From Puniceicoccales bacterium (lineage in GTDB: Bacteria; Verrucomicrobiota; Verrucomicrobiia; Opitutales; UBA953): DNA of 38,451 bases. The stretch covers positions 1 through 38,451 of the forward strand of contig JAITHA010000083.1 in NCBI GenBank assembly GCA_031280235.1. The letters are read 5' to 3'. Positions 8,449 to 17,800 of the stretch are shown piece after piece. Both the position numbers and the translations under genes were made by a program. Under the pieces are notes generated by a model. It saw only the letters and a program-made list of their open reading frames with translations. It was not told the DNA's origin and did no database searches. Numbering within the stretch: position 1 is the stretch's first letter; each line of letters starts with the position of its first letter.

Positions 8449-9497
8449 CTCCTATATCTACCACGCTCTCTTTTGTACAGAGGCCCCACATTCGCCCAGG
8501 GTCACCTGAGTTCCCAATGCAACCGAGGACGGACGCTGTACACATTGCTCAGTTTGTCACAGATGACCAATCGCAGGTTATTATTGATTGTCTGGCATCC
8601 ATTGTTGAAAACACAATGCGTCCATTGAAGTATACTGTCTTTACTCATGGTCATTTTTGTGGCGACGGTGTTGTGCTGCGAGGCGTAGAGGTTTTCTGCA
8701 AGAAGTATAGAATTGCCTATGAACACATCCTCATTTCTTCAGCCTATGCATCATCAGCTGACATCTTAAAATTTGAAATTCCATTTCTTCTTGAACACGA
8801 AGAACGAGTAATAATTTTAAACACAAATACCCTTGCATTCGATGACATTGGTCGACTATGGGATCTGGACATGTATGATCTCCCGATTGTAGCCCTAAAC
8901 GAAAGCCAATATCCTTGGGATGCGGATGGGCAACAAGTTTTGATCCCTGACGGGGAGGGAGCGTTTCAAACGGGTGTCTATCTCATCAATATCCATAGAT
9001 ACATAGAAGTCTTCTCGCAGAAAGGTGACCAAAGAGCTGCCTACCATTTTATGCATGGTTTGGGAGGTAGCCAACCACTTTTTAATCATCTGTTTTCAGG
9101 AGATATTTACTACTTGCCACCAGGATGGGGACATCTACTTTGTATAAATCATAATAAGCTCTCTCCTAAACTATCTGAGGCGAATGCACATCCGTCGCTG
9201 GATTACTTATTTGAGAAGCCGCTTTCAGGGAAAGGACAATTTGATCCTATCTATCGCTCCATGAGGCGACGACGGGAAATATTGCACATCGGTATTGTGG
9301 CGCTGGATTTGGTGGCCACATTCTGTATATTTTCCCTGACGAACATCGTCGAGAAAAAATTATACAAGAGCTGGGCGATGACAAAAACCCTCTTATTGCA
9401 GTTGAGCCATATATCCGAAGAATTGATGAGAGATACGATTTGTCTCACATCAGAGATGGCTATTTTGACAAATAATTGTCTCAGGTGGAAAATCTAA
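8445..9497 (+). CDS. GT8-like glycosyltransferase with degenerate DxD and probable C-terminal frameshift
   Basis: The ATG at 8445 overlaps the preceding stop (ATGA). The first ~270 residues resemble GT8: HIAQFVTDDQSQ, SSADILKFEIPFLL, RVIILNTNTLAFDDIGRLWD and FQTGVYLINIHRY. In GT8 enzymes the metal-binding motif is DxD; here the equivalent is N-T-N (126-128), so catalysis is doubtful or altered. Around 9285 the coding signal seems to switch frame: the annotated frame becomes hydrophobic and odd (HIGIVALDLVATFC), while the frame with codons beginning at 9287 reads HRYCGAGFGGHILYIFPDEH and then a charged, natural-looking sequence to a TAA at 9473-9475. The gene is therefore either frameshifted in nature or affected by a sequence error. 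It is probably the last gene of the glycosyltransferase operon. Confidence 0.65.
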   Translation: MTPISTTLSFVQRPHIRPGSPEFPMQPRTDAVHIAQFVTDDQSQVIIDCLASIVENTMRPLKYTVFTHGHFCGDGVVLRGVEVFCKKYRIAYEHILISSAYASSADILKFEIPFLLEHEERVIILNTNTLAFDDIGRLWDLDMYDLPIVALNESQYPWDADGQQVLIPDGEGAFQTGVYLINIHRYIEVFSQKGDQRAAYHFMHGLGGSQPLFNHLFSGDIYYLPPGWGHLLCINHNKLSPKLSEANAHPSLDYLFEKPLSGKGQFDPIYRSMRRRREILHIGIVALDLVATFCIFSLTNIVEKKLYKSWAMTKTLLLQLSHISEELMRDTICLTSEMAILTNNCLRWKI

Positions 9498-9534
9498 CAC
9501 CTTCCACACACTTTTTTGAACTACACAAACAACC

Positions 9535-10935
9535 ATGAAAATATCAATCCGTTTGGAAAGAAAAACTCTGGGAGCAGCCTTGTCTGGTGCGCTTCTGGTG
9601 TTGCTTGCGGGCGTCCCAGCGTGGGCACAGTCTGTCAATAAGGGCTCTGCCCTTGATCAGGCCTTGGCGTCGGTTTCCGAAGTAAGCGGGATAAAACTTC
9701 CTGACAAAAATCGCGTGCTTGTCGTTGAGCGCAAGAGATCGATAAGTGATGAGCACGCCATCTACAAGCTGGGAGCTCCTTGGAGCCCGTTTCAGGCAAC
9801 GGGCTTTGTTGCCGAAAAAGGCAAGCCTTTCACGGTTTATTTGATTATTGATCCCGATGATGTGTGCCCGAATCTGGACATCATCAATCTGGGCAAGTAT
9901 AATTGGGACGACCAGGTTGGCCAAACATTAAAACCGGGAAAAAATGAGATAACCCCGACGAAGAGCGGTATCATGTATATTGCGAACCCGCATCAACAAA
10001 AACGTCCGCCTGTTGTTTATTTTGCGGACAGCCCAATGATGCCGCTTTATCGGCATGGGAAGACGACGCGAGAGGAATGGAAAACAATGTTGAAAAAAGA
10101 AAATCCGTACGGAATGGTGGAGATTGTCACTCAGCGAACAATGTTCACGCTCACTGCTGAAAAATTTAAGAAGACCCCCCCTAATATTGAAAAACTCTGC
10201 GAAACGCTCGAAGAAATTATGAGTGTTTACGCTCGCCTGCTGGGTCTTTCTGAGAAAAACCCTCCGCCTAACGATATTCCCCAGAATGTGATGCATATTA
10301 TCGAAGTGGACGCGGGCTATATGTACGCCACAAATTGTCGCATCGCATTCCATCGCGATGTGATACATGAAATCCTTGATTACCAGAATAATCGGAAAAG
10401 TGGGTGGGGGCTTTGGCACGAAATCGGGCACATGCATCAAGTACAGGAATACAAATTTAATGACATGTCAGAAGTGACGGTAAATATTTTCTCCCTTGAG
10501 GCGCAAGCTCATTTCAAAAACCGTGCGCGGATAGACTCTCCTGAAATGCGTACAGCCATTCAGAAACATCTCGCTTTACCTAGGAATAAACGTGATTATC
10601 ATAAAATTGGGGATGTCTTTATAAAGTTGGCCATGTTTTGGCAACTCCGGCTTGCCTTCGGGGAAGATTTTTATCCCAAATTGCACAGGTACAATCGTGA
10701 ACACAATCCAGAGCAGGAAGATAGACAACAGTATTTCATCCAGCTTTCGTCCCGGATTTCAGGCTATGACTTGAGGCCGTTTTTTGAAGCGTGGGGCCTG
10801 TCTGTCAGCCCCCAAACAGAGGATGCTATCTCAAAACTGAAACTGCGAAAACTGACCCAACAAATCTGGCGAAATTTGAATTTCTCCCAAGTAACGTCCA
10901 AGGGGCGCGTCGGCGTTGCTCCTTCAAAATATTAA
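9535..10935 (+). CDS. Secreted M60-like (enhancin/mucinase-type) zinc metallopeptidase
   Basis: The protein has 466 aa. The N-terminus is a clear Sec signal peptide: basic start, hydrophobic core GALLVLLAG, and an AWA-QS cleavage site near residue 31. The catalytic signature is GWGLWHEIGHMHQ (HEIGH at 295-299) followed by EVTVNIFSLEA, where E313 is the expected third zinc ligand. The combination HExxH...E with the VNIFSL phrase is typical of peptidase family M60/M60-like, whose characterised members cut O-glycosylated, mucin-like proteins. The ~290 residues before it probably include the family's beta-rich accessory domain. It acts in the periplasm or outside the cell. It lies 37 bases after the GT8-like gene on the same strand; no SD or promoter is obvious. 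Whether it acts on host mucins or the cell's own glycoproteins is not visible. Confidence 0.8.
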   Translation: MKISIRLERKTLGAALSGALLVLLAGVPAWAQSVNKGSALDQALASVSEVSGIKLPDKNRVLVVERKRSISDEHAIYKLGAPWSPFQATGFVAEKGKPFTVYLIIDPDDVCPNLDIINLGKYNWDDQVGQTLKPGKNEITPTKSGIMYIANPHQQKRPPVVYFADSPMMPLYRHGKTTREEWKTMLKKENPYGMVEIVTQRTMFTLTAEKFKKTPPNIEKLCETLEEIMSVYARLLGLSEKNPPPNDIPQNVMHIIEVDAGYMYATNCRIAFHRDVIHEILDYQNNRKSGWGLWHEIGHMHQVQEYKFNDMSEVTVNIFSLEAQAHFKNRARIDSPEMRTAIQKHLALPRNKRDYHKIGDVFIKLAMFWQLRLAFGEDFYPKLHRYNREHNPEQEDRQQYFIQLSSRISGYDLRPFFEAWGLSVSPQTEDAISKLKLRKLTQQIWRNLNFSQVTSKGRVGVAPSKY

Positions 10936-11072
10936 CCCGGCATGAGCATTTTCATAGAATGATCTTGCATTATTTATCGGGGGAAGCATTATCTTTGAGC
11001 CATGGAAATAATAGAAAAACAGGATTTTAGAACTGTCTGTCCAGAGCTCAGGGTGGCAATTCGCAAGCGCGG

Positions 11073-11091
11073 AAAGCGGGTGTCCCGCTTT
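11073..11091. repeat. Perfect hairpin (8-bp stem, 3-nt loop)
   Basis: AAAGCGGG-TGT-CCCGCTTT. It is followed on the + strand by TGTCTG rather than a T run, so it is at best a weak terminator for the M60-like gene 140 bases upstream. It may be part of a dispersed repeat. Confidence 0.6.
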
Positions 11092-11137
11092 GTCTGTAAT
11101 TTCGTTCCAAGCCTCTGAGGCGGGAACCTCGATCGGG

Positions 11138-11158
11138 CCGGGCTGGCGAACAGCCCGG
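11138..11158. repeat. Perfect hairpin (8-bp stem, 5-nt loop)
   Basis: CCGGGCTG-GCGAA-CAGCCCGG. It is GC-rich, without a T run on either side, and embedded in a GC-rich patch quite unlike the AT-rich surroundings. A REP-like element is the best guess. Confidence 0.6.
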
Positions 11159-11279
11159 TGCCCAATGCCCAATCCCTCTCCATTGGGGAGGGGCGGGGGC
11201 AAAACATCGAGGGTGAGAAATCTTGATAAGATGCTCGGAACAGGGTTGGCTTGAATGGGCTTAACAAAACAAAACAACT

Positions 11280-11351
11280 ATGACCAAGCATCAAGACAGC
11301 CCTATCAACTATGACGATGACATTGTCAACGCCTTTATTAACCCGGCATGA
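11280..11351 (+). CDS. Possible tiny ORF or gene remnant (23 aa)
   Basis: An ATG at 11280 runs to TGA at 11351 and encodes MTKHQDSPINYDDDIVNAF followed by INPA. Composition looks protein-like (acidic, soluble), but there is no ribosome site and no known match. Its last 15 bases repeat the sequence at the end of the M60-like gene, which favours a fragment left by duplication over a working gene. Confidence 0.2.
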   Translation: MTKHQDSPINYDDDIVNAFINPA

Positions 11352-11412
11352 ATATATTTTACCCGACATCCTGTATTTATCAAGGCTTGTCGCTGAAAAA
11401 TTATGAATAGAT

Positions 11413-11563
11413 ATGTTGTGATATTATTTCCAGTCTCAATAAAGATTTTTCACTGTGCGTAAGTGCCGATAAGAGGCCCGAAAGTTGTCAAAAAACTATC
11501 ATTTTGAGCCAGAAATTTGGTGTGTTTTTTGAGTTATTGAGGCGAGCGTTTATATCACAACAT
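11413..11563. repeat. 12-bp perfect inverted repeats bounding ~150 bp
   Basis: ATGTTGTGATAT at 11413-11424 is exactly inverted as ATATCACAACAT at 11552-11563. The enclosed 127 bases are AT-rich and have no ORF. This could be a MITE-like relic or a structured RNA; no flanking target duplication is obvious. Confidence 0.45.
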
Positions 11564-11620
11564 GTTAATGAACAGCCCTTTGTTCCCGGTATTCACACGC
11601 TAAGATCAGGGTTTTTCAGA

Positions 11621-11651
11621 ATCGCCCAATCTCGTTTTGAGAGTGGGCGAT
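11621..11651. repeat. Long hairpin
   Basis: ATCGCCCA at 11621-11628 pairs with TGGGCGAT at 11644-11651, and the interior TCTC/GAGA extends the stem. No T tract follows on either strand, so a terminator role is unlikely. It abuts sequence shared with the 19.5 kb spacer. Confidence 0.55.
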
Positions 11652-11738
11652 GTTCCGGTTCGCTTCGCGCTCCATAATTGCCGTAACCCCCCATCGCCGC
11701 GCCGTTGATGCGCTCTCTTAAAAATCTCTCTCTTTTTT

Positions 11739-11844
11739 TAAAAAACCAGCACGCCGAGATAGACGCTACAAGGATTAGTCGTACTCCTGCCAAGAGACAC
11801 CTTTGTCTTTCACTTGTAGCGCCTATCCCGGCGCGCCGTTTTTT
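11739..11844. terminator. Bidirectional intrinsic terminator with a 21-bp stem
   Basis: Arms 11752-11772 (CGCCGAGATAGACGCTACAAG) and 11813-11833 are inverted copies with two mismatches; a small nested hairpin (GAGACACC.../TGTCTTTC region) lies in the 40-base loop. On the - strand the stem is followed by GGTTTTTT (A run 11740-11745), directly after the end of the PEP-CTERM gene. On the + strand it is followed by a T6 run at 11839-11844, which reaches the first base of that gene's stop codon. The element can therefore stop transcription from both converging directions. Confidence 0.75.
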
Positions 11845-14800
11845 CAGTTCTGGCAATTATATTCGTGCTTTTGCTCGCATTTTTCCGCTTTCTTATTTTT
11901 CCGACGTCGGTGCCTGTAGGCAAGCAGCCCTAACAAACCAAGGCCACTGAGAAGTCCGTAGGTACTAGGTTCGGGAATGATGGCCGTAATCTGCATCCAC
12001 GTATGATCGCCGTCACTAAAAATTTTATATTTGAAGGCATAGCTGTTTTTTAATTCCTGATCAGAGTTCGCCAAGGCTGTGTAGCCATAAGTATCTGTCC
12101 AGAGAATATCGTTTGCCACCGCTACGGAGGTGCTGCCGTCTATCAGCGTGAACGTGTCGCCAACTTTTATGGTGTAATTGCTCACAACGAGGGAGAGGCG
12201 AACATTACCGCCTGCGTTACTGGCCAAGGTGCCACTACCATCAAAGTGCAAGCCCGTGTTTATCGCACCACCGCTGCCGTCGCCCATTATTTGGACGAGG
12301 AAGGTAGCGCCGTACGATAGGACCACTGAGCCCCCGTCGGAGATCGTCATCTGTTGGCGTTTTCCCGAGCTGTCATTGGCAACAAGCGCCGCACCATCGC
12401 CGCTGACACCGGGAGCAAAGACAGCGCCGACACCTTGGAGCGTGATATTGCTGAGATTATTCAAAGTGCCTTTCCCGCCAAGGGTTCCTCCGTGTTCGAC
12501 TACCCAGCCGCCTGGATTGTCAGCTGATATGGCACCAGGATCTGTATAAGTGCTCGTCCCTGACACGATGAAATTCGGATTCGTCGTTGTCCCGTTGATA
12601 TAGAGGCCGCCACCGCCCCTGTCCACAAATACGCTGCCGGTTGAAATGTTGTCGCCTGTCAGGATCACTTTACCGCCGCCGTTGGTATGCACGGCCCCTG
12701 CTCCGGAAATCACTCCTCCATAGGTGTAGTTGTGGCCCCAAGCACGTGAGAAGGTTAGCGTGCCGCTGTTGAGTATGCTCATCACGGGGCGAGCGGCTGG
12801 AGTAAATGTCCCCAAACTGTCCAGCACAACCGAGCCCGTTCCCCCTATTGTCAGGCTGTATCCTGTATAGTCTCCCCCTGATTTCGTGTGCCCTTTTGAG
12901 CCAACGGCATTATTGAATACAACTGCGCCATTGACGACGATGTCTTCCATATCAACCACGTTGTTGAAACGGGCGGAAGCCCCTGTCTCTATCGTCAGGC
13001 GACCCTTGGTGGGAACGGTACCCGCGCCCTGTGCAAGTTCCCACGCACTGCCAACAATATTGCCTCCGCTGAAGACGAAATTGGTTCCTACCACGAACAT
13101 ATCGCTGACGATGACCCCTCCACTATCTGTTGTAACGTCGACATTCTTGGTAATGTCGATCGCATCCTCAAAGCGAACCGTGTCCAAGTTGTAGAAAAAG
13201 TCGTCGGAATAGGGAGAGGCCGTGCGCTTCCAATCTTGGTCGGTTCCGGCCCTTACCCATGTGCGGCTCCCAGCGCCAAAATAGTTCCAAGTCAGATCTG
13301 TGGAAGGAGCACTTTTGGTCTCAAAGACTAAATCCGTGCCATTCTCGATGCTTAATTTCCCAGCCAAGCGAACGCCTGAGGCTGCATAACCATCAATTGA
13401 TATGCCCTTGTATTGTAAAGTGGTAGCGGCCAAATCTGCCGCAGTTGTGTTGTTTATACCCTCGTCTGCATGTAGTATCACATATTTACGATCCGTCGCC
13501 CACGGGGTGCCCGGGGTATGCACGCCCCCCGTAGCATTCATGTCGCTCACATCGATGATGTTGCGGTTCGCCTGTGTTGCCGCGCCTCCGCTTCCGAATG
13601 TAGCGCTTCCAGGAACGCTTATCAAATCCGTTAGATAGTAGCCTGAGCCTGCCCCCCCGACCTCGACGTTGTGATCCACATCTAGCTTATAAATAATGCC
13701 TTCAAAGTTTGTCGTGCTTCCGCTCTTGCCGAGTGTGAACGTCCCCACAGTGCCCGCATGGTGAATGCCGTTGAAGTGGTCGTGCTCAGAGCTGGTACCG
13801 GGTGAGATAACGATGCCGGCGGCAAAGGTGGGATTAACTATCGAGCCAGAGCCTTCAAGCACACCAGCCTGCATGGAAAATGGTGCTGCTATTGCGCCAT
13901 CAACACCGAGAGTGCCAGGGCCTGTTTTTACAACGGCGCCTGTGCGTATCAATCCGCCAGAGAGATCGTAGTCTTGTTGTGTAATGGTGTTGCCTGTGCC
14001 AAGCCATTGCAGAGAGCCCGGTGTCGGCGTAGAGAATGTCAAAACAGAGCCGTCTTCTATGCCAATGGCACCCTTGTAACCTCCATTCACATTATCAGCC
14101 AGACGGCCTGAAACGGTCAGATTCCCCGAGCGTATTTCGATGTTAAGCGAACCCTCTAGAGGCGTCCCCGTCAGGGTGCTGTTGCCGGTGAGCGTCAAGT
14201 CGCCTATCCCCGTCTTCTTTATCGAGCCTGTCGCCAAGGAATTGCTACCGCCAAACTCCGCCGGGCCAGAAGACATATTCAAGGCGCTCAACGACGCACC
14301 AAGGTCGGTGTCAATCGTCCCGCCAGCAACTGGATCCACAGCCCATGGCTTGTTAGAAACAATGTCGGAAAGTTCGACAAAGCGAAACGTGCCACCAATT
14401 AAATAACGCTTGCCGTTGAGTGCATTGAGCGCATCATTTTCGGCAATACCTAAAACAGAATGCGCCCCCACGGCGATATCACCTAAGAATCCAAAATTAC
14501 TCCCAGTAAGCAGGAGTGTAGCCACGCTGCCAGCACCCACACCTGAAATAAACAACGTGTTTTTCCCTCCGTTGATGCCTGCCGGTCCAGAAATGTCTCC
14601 AGCAAACATCTGCTCAGTCGCGCTCCTCACCGTGAGGGTCGTCTTCACCCGATTGCTATTTCCAAAAATGATATCTCCCGAGTAGACATACCTGCCAGCG
14701 ATAAAACTGCCCAAATTGGCCGTGCTTAGCAGATTCAGGCCAGCCACATTGCAATCCGCGTCCGGGGTCCCGGTGATGTTGAAATCAAAATAGATATCCC

Positions 14801-17800
14801 CTGTGAATTCATTTTGCCCGGCAAGGTTCAAGACGCCGCCTCGTGTTGCGGCATAATAATTCCTCAACGTCAAATCGCCACTGCCCTTGAGGTTCCCGTT
14901 AAAGAAACTTTCCCTGTCCCTGAAAAGGGTGCTGGCACCGGCATTCTGGCCCGCCGCAATAAGATTTGTGTACACAGTTAGCGACCCGCCCAAAGGGATG
15001 TTTATTATGCCGCCAGGATTTGATACATCCGAATAAATAGTGTTCACACTTTGCGCGTACACCCCAGTATCAAAAGTCGCACCAGGCTTCACCCATAAAA
15101 CAGAGCTGGTGCCTATCGCATCTGCCACACCGCCCTGCAAAGTGCCCGTATAAACAACTGTCGCACCAGAATAGGAATTTTGCGCGTGAGAAAGGACAAG
15201 TGCCGGTCCTCCTGCTCTACCGACAATCCCAAGATGCCCTGCGCCGGAAATCTTCGCAATGAAGTCATTGCCGCCCGAGTGTGAATAAGTTGAGGCGTTG
15301 TCAAACAGGGTTATCTTATCTTGTTGCAGATTCAACTCACTTAATTTGGTGCCGAGATAAAGCCCATCATTGCCTGGCCCTGTGTTGAGATTTGCAGCTG
15401 TCGTGTCGATTATCTTCTTGGCTGTGATATTTTGAGCATTTGCGGTAACCGATGACCCAAAAGATTGCGCAAAATCAAATTCATAGACGTTGAGACCGGT
15501 GGACGCCCCCTGATCGAGATCAATCCCGCTTGCGGAGCTGGGCACATAAACATATGGGACATACTGATTTGGAATACTTGGGTGCTTGACCTGTACGATC
15601 ACATTATTAACACCGCCCGTCGTCGTGCGTGCGCTCGCAAGCTGTCGCAAATTGCCATAATTATCTTGTAGCAAAAGTGGCGTGGTGTTTGGCTGATTAT
15701 TGGAGCCTTCGATAACATCCCTGACATCGTCCGCCGTTCCCTCAAGGCGAATGTAACTCACGGGATCCGTGCCGTATGTTCCCAACGCGAGCACACCCTT
15801 CGGAGAGACCGCCATCGCATCGACAAAGCTCTTCATTCGAGGGTAAGACGTCACAATTGGAAACTGGTAGCCAAGATCCGTGAAATGCAAAATACCGCCT
15901 GCAAGATTCAAACCCGCCATCTTCGTATCACCCGTAGGAACGGTGATAAAACTACCGGGGCCGACGATTAAATTTGCGTTCGTTATGGCCTTTGCCGCCG
16001 AGCCAGAGGTCAATACATATTGCAAATTCCGCAAATGGAAATCGCCCTTGAAATTTTGCATGTTCTCCGCAACAAGCGTATTTTGATCTGGCAAGCCCGT
16101 TAAACTACTCGGTACCCGGGCCAAGTCCACATACACCTCACCTCCCGTTGTCGTACTCGTGGTGATCGCGTTATTTATCGTATAAGTGCCGTTGACATCC
16201 AAGGGTGCTAGATCAATCGCTAAGCGCCCGTACGCGCCAGCAGGAGAATCGGCATTTACCTCCACTGCCCCAGTACCAAGAGAGAATGTGGATTTGCTCG
16301 CAAGAGCATCCCCTTGGCCAAAATCCGATACCCGTAAAGTGCCATCCCAGATCGCCGTTCCTCCCGTATAAGTGTTTTTATTGCGTCCTGTGGTGTCAGG
16401 GAAAGTGAAGCCGTTCGCATAAAAAGTCCCTGGCCCTTCCTTGTGTAATTTCCCTGATCCAATGATTCCCGCCTGTATTATTGCGGTCGAAGACTCCAAG
16501 CGGAAATTATCTCCGGCATTCGGCGTGGTAAGGTAGAAATTATTGCCAGCCCCTCCTGTTGTGATGGCAATCGGGTTCTGACTGGCGTTCTCCAACCTGA
16601 CAATACCATGCCCGCCAATCCCTGCATTGTTATTCACAGTCAAACCACCGCTACCAACCTGCACGGCGAGCAGAGAATCATCTTCGACGATAATACGGCC
16701 ATCAGCGTTCAGCACAAGCTTTTGCGATTTAAACCTCGTCCCTGTTCCTCCGACAATTGCCGCAAAACCTGTGCCATTTCCCACCGTAAGCGTCCCCCCA
16801 CTCGTCGTACCAAATTCGATAACCGGCGAGAGAAATTGTTCATTCTCTAACACCAAGCGCCCTCGATTCACATTCGTGGTAATCGTCGGGGTACTGCTGT
16901 AATCATAAAATATCAGATCCCCGGTACCATTCTTGTTGATCGTGGCTGCAGACCCGGCTATCGGATCTTTAAACATCACCTTCGAAGTTTCGGATGTAGA
17001 AACATTAAGAGTTGCAGCACCACCAAATTGAATCGCATTGCGTGTCCCGCCAGTCCAAGAGTAAGAATTTCCGCTACCACTCCAAGTTGGATTTGCTACA
17101 TTGCCTTCAAAAAGAATGTCCCCCGTACTATCTGCCGTCAGTGAGATGGTGCCACCACTCATGTAAATCGCCCCACCGCTAGTTTGGGCTGCATTGCCCA
17201 CAAACTGCGACCCAGGCCCAAGATTGATTACTGCATTTGATACAAAATGAAAGATGGCACCTCCGTGTCCTTGCCCGCCACTTGGCGAGAGAACATAATT
17301 GCCAGTAAAGACCGCTGCCTTGCTGAAATTAAATACGAACTGACCTCCACTGTCTTTACGGGAAGCGCTTATCGCGCCACCACCCGACCCGCTCCAGTCA
17401 CCCGACCCGTTCATCGCAATGACCCGATTCCCAGTAAAAGCCACTCTTTCGTTAAAGTTCAAAGTCACGTATCCATTTAAAGCGCCAACATTTATCGCCC
17501 CCCCACGCTGCCACTTGTTTGCAGAATCCCAGTTTGGTGTAGTAAAGCTGGTTTGGTTATCATTAAGATATTGAACGTAGTTGTTGATAAACTCTGTTTC
17601 TCCATTAAAATTAGCCGTTGCATGGGCCCCAAAAAAATCTATGGCACCACCGTAAAAGTTGGAACTATTTCCGATAAAGCTAAGTGTTTGCCCAGCACTC
17701 TGATTAAAATTGAGTATGTTCCGCCCAGTCTGGCTCGCACTTCCTGTGTTGTAACCGTGAACGATAATAGCACCACCAAAGTTCCCTGTTCTGTTATTTA

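Larger units (their letters stand above)
10931..11351. repeat. 15-bp direct repeat pair (10931-10945 and 11337-11351)
   Basis: ATTAACCCGGCATGA occurs exactly twice, 406 bases apart: once spanning the stop codon of the M60-like gene and once at the end of a 23-codon ORF. The second copy may mark a duplicated or transposed gene end. Confidence 0.55.
10936..11738. other. Gene-poor, hairpin-rich spacer
   Basis: About 800 bases between the M60-like gene and the giant PEP-CTERM gene (which converge) hold no convincing gene apart from a 23-codon ORF. The spacer contains two perfect 8-bp-stem hairpins, a 15-bp direct repeat, a 12-bp inverted repeat pair about 130 bp apart, and another strong hairpin, each listed separately. 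Short stretches resemble parts of the second spacer at 18.5-19.6 kb, for example CGGTTCGCTTCGCGC at 11656 versus 19461 (one mismatch). This suggests members of a dispersed non-coding repeat family. No tRNA or CRISPR pattern was seen. Confidence 0.6.

Noticed and set aside
10936-11840. tRNA, CRISPR or riboswitch in the spacer
   Set aside because: No TPsiC-like GTTCGA with matching stem, no regularly spaced repeats, and no recognisable aptamer core was seen.
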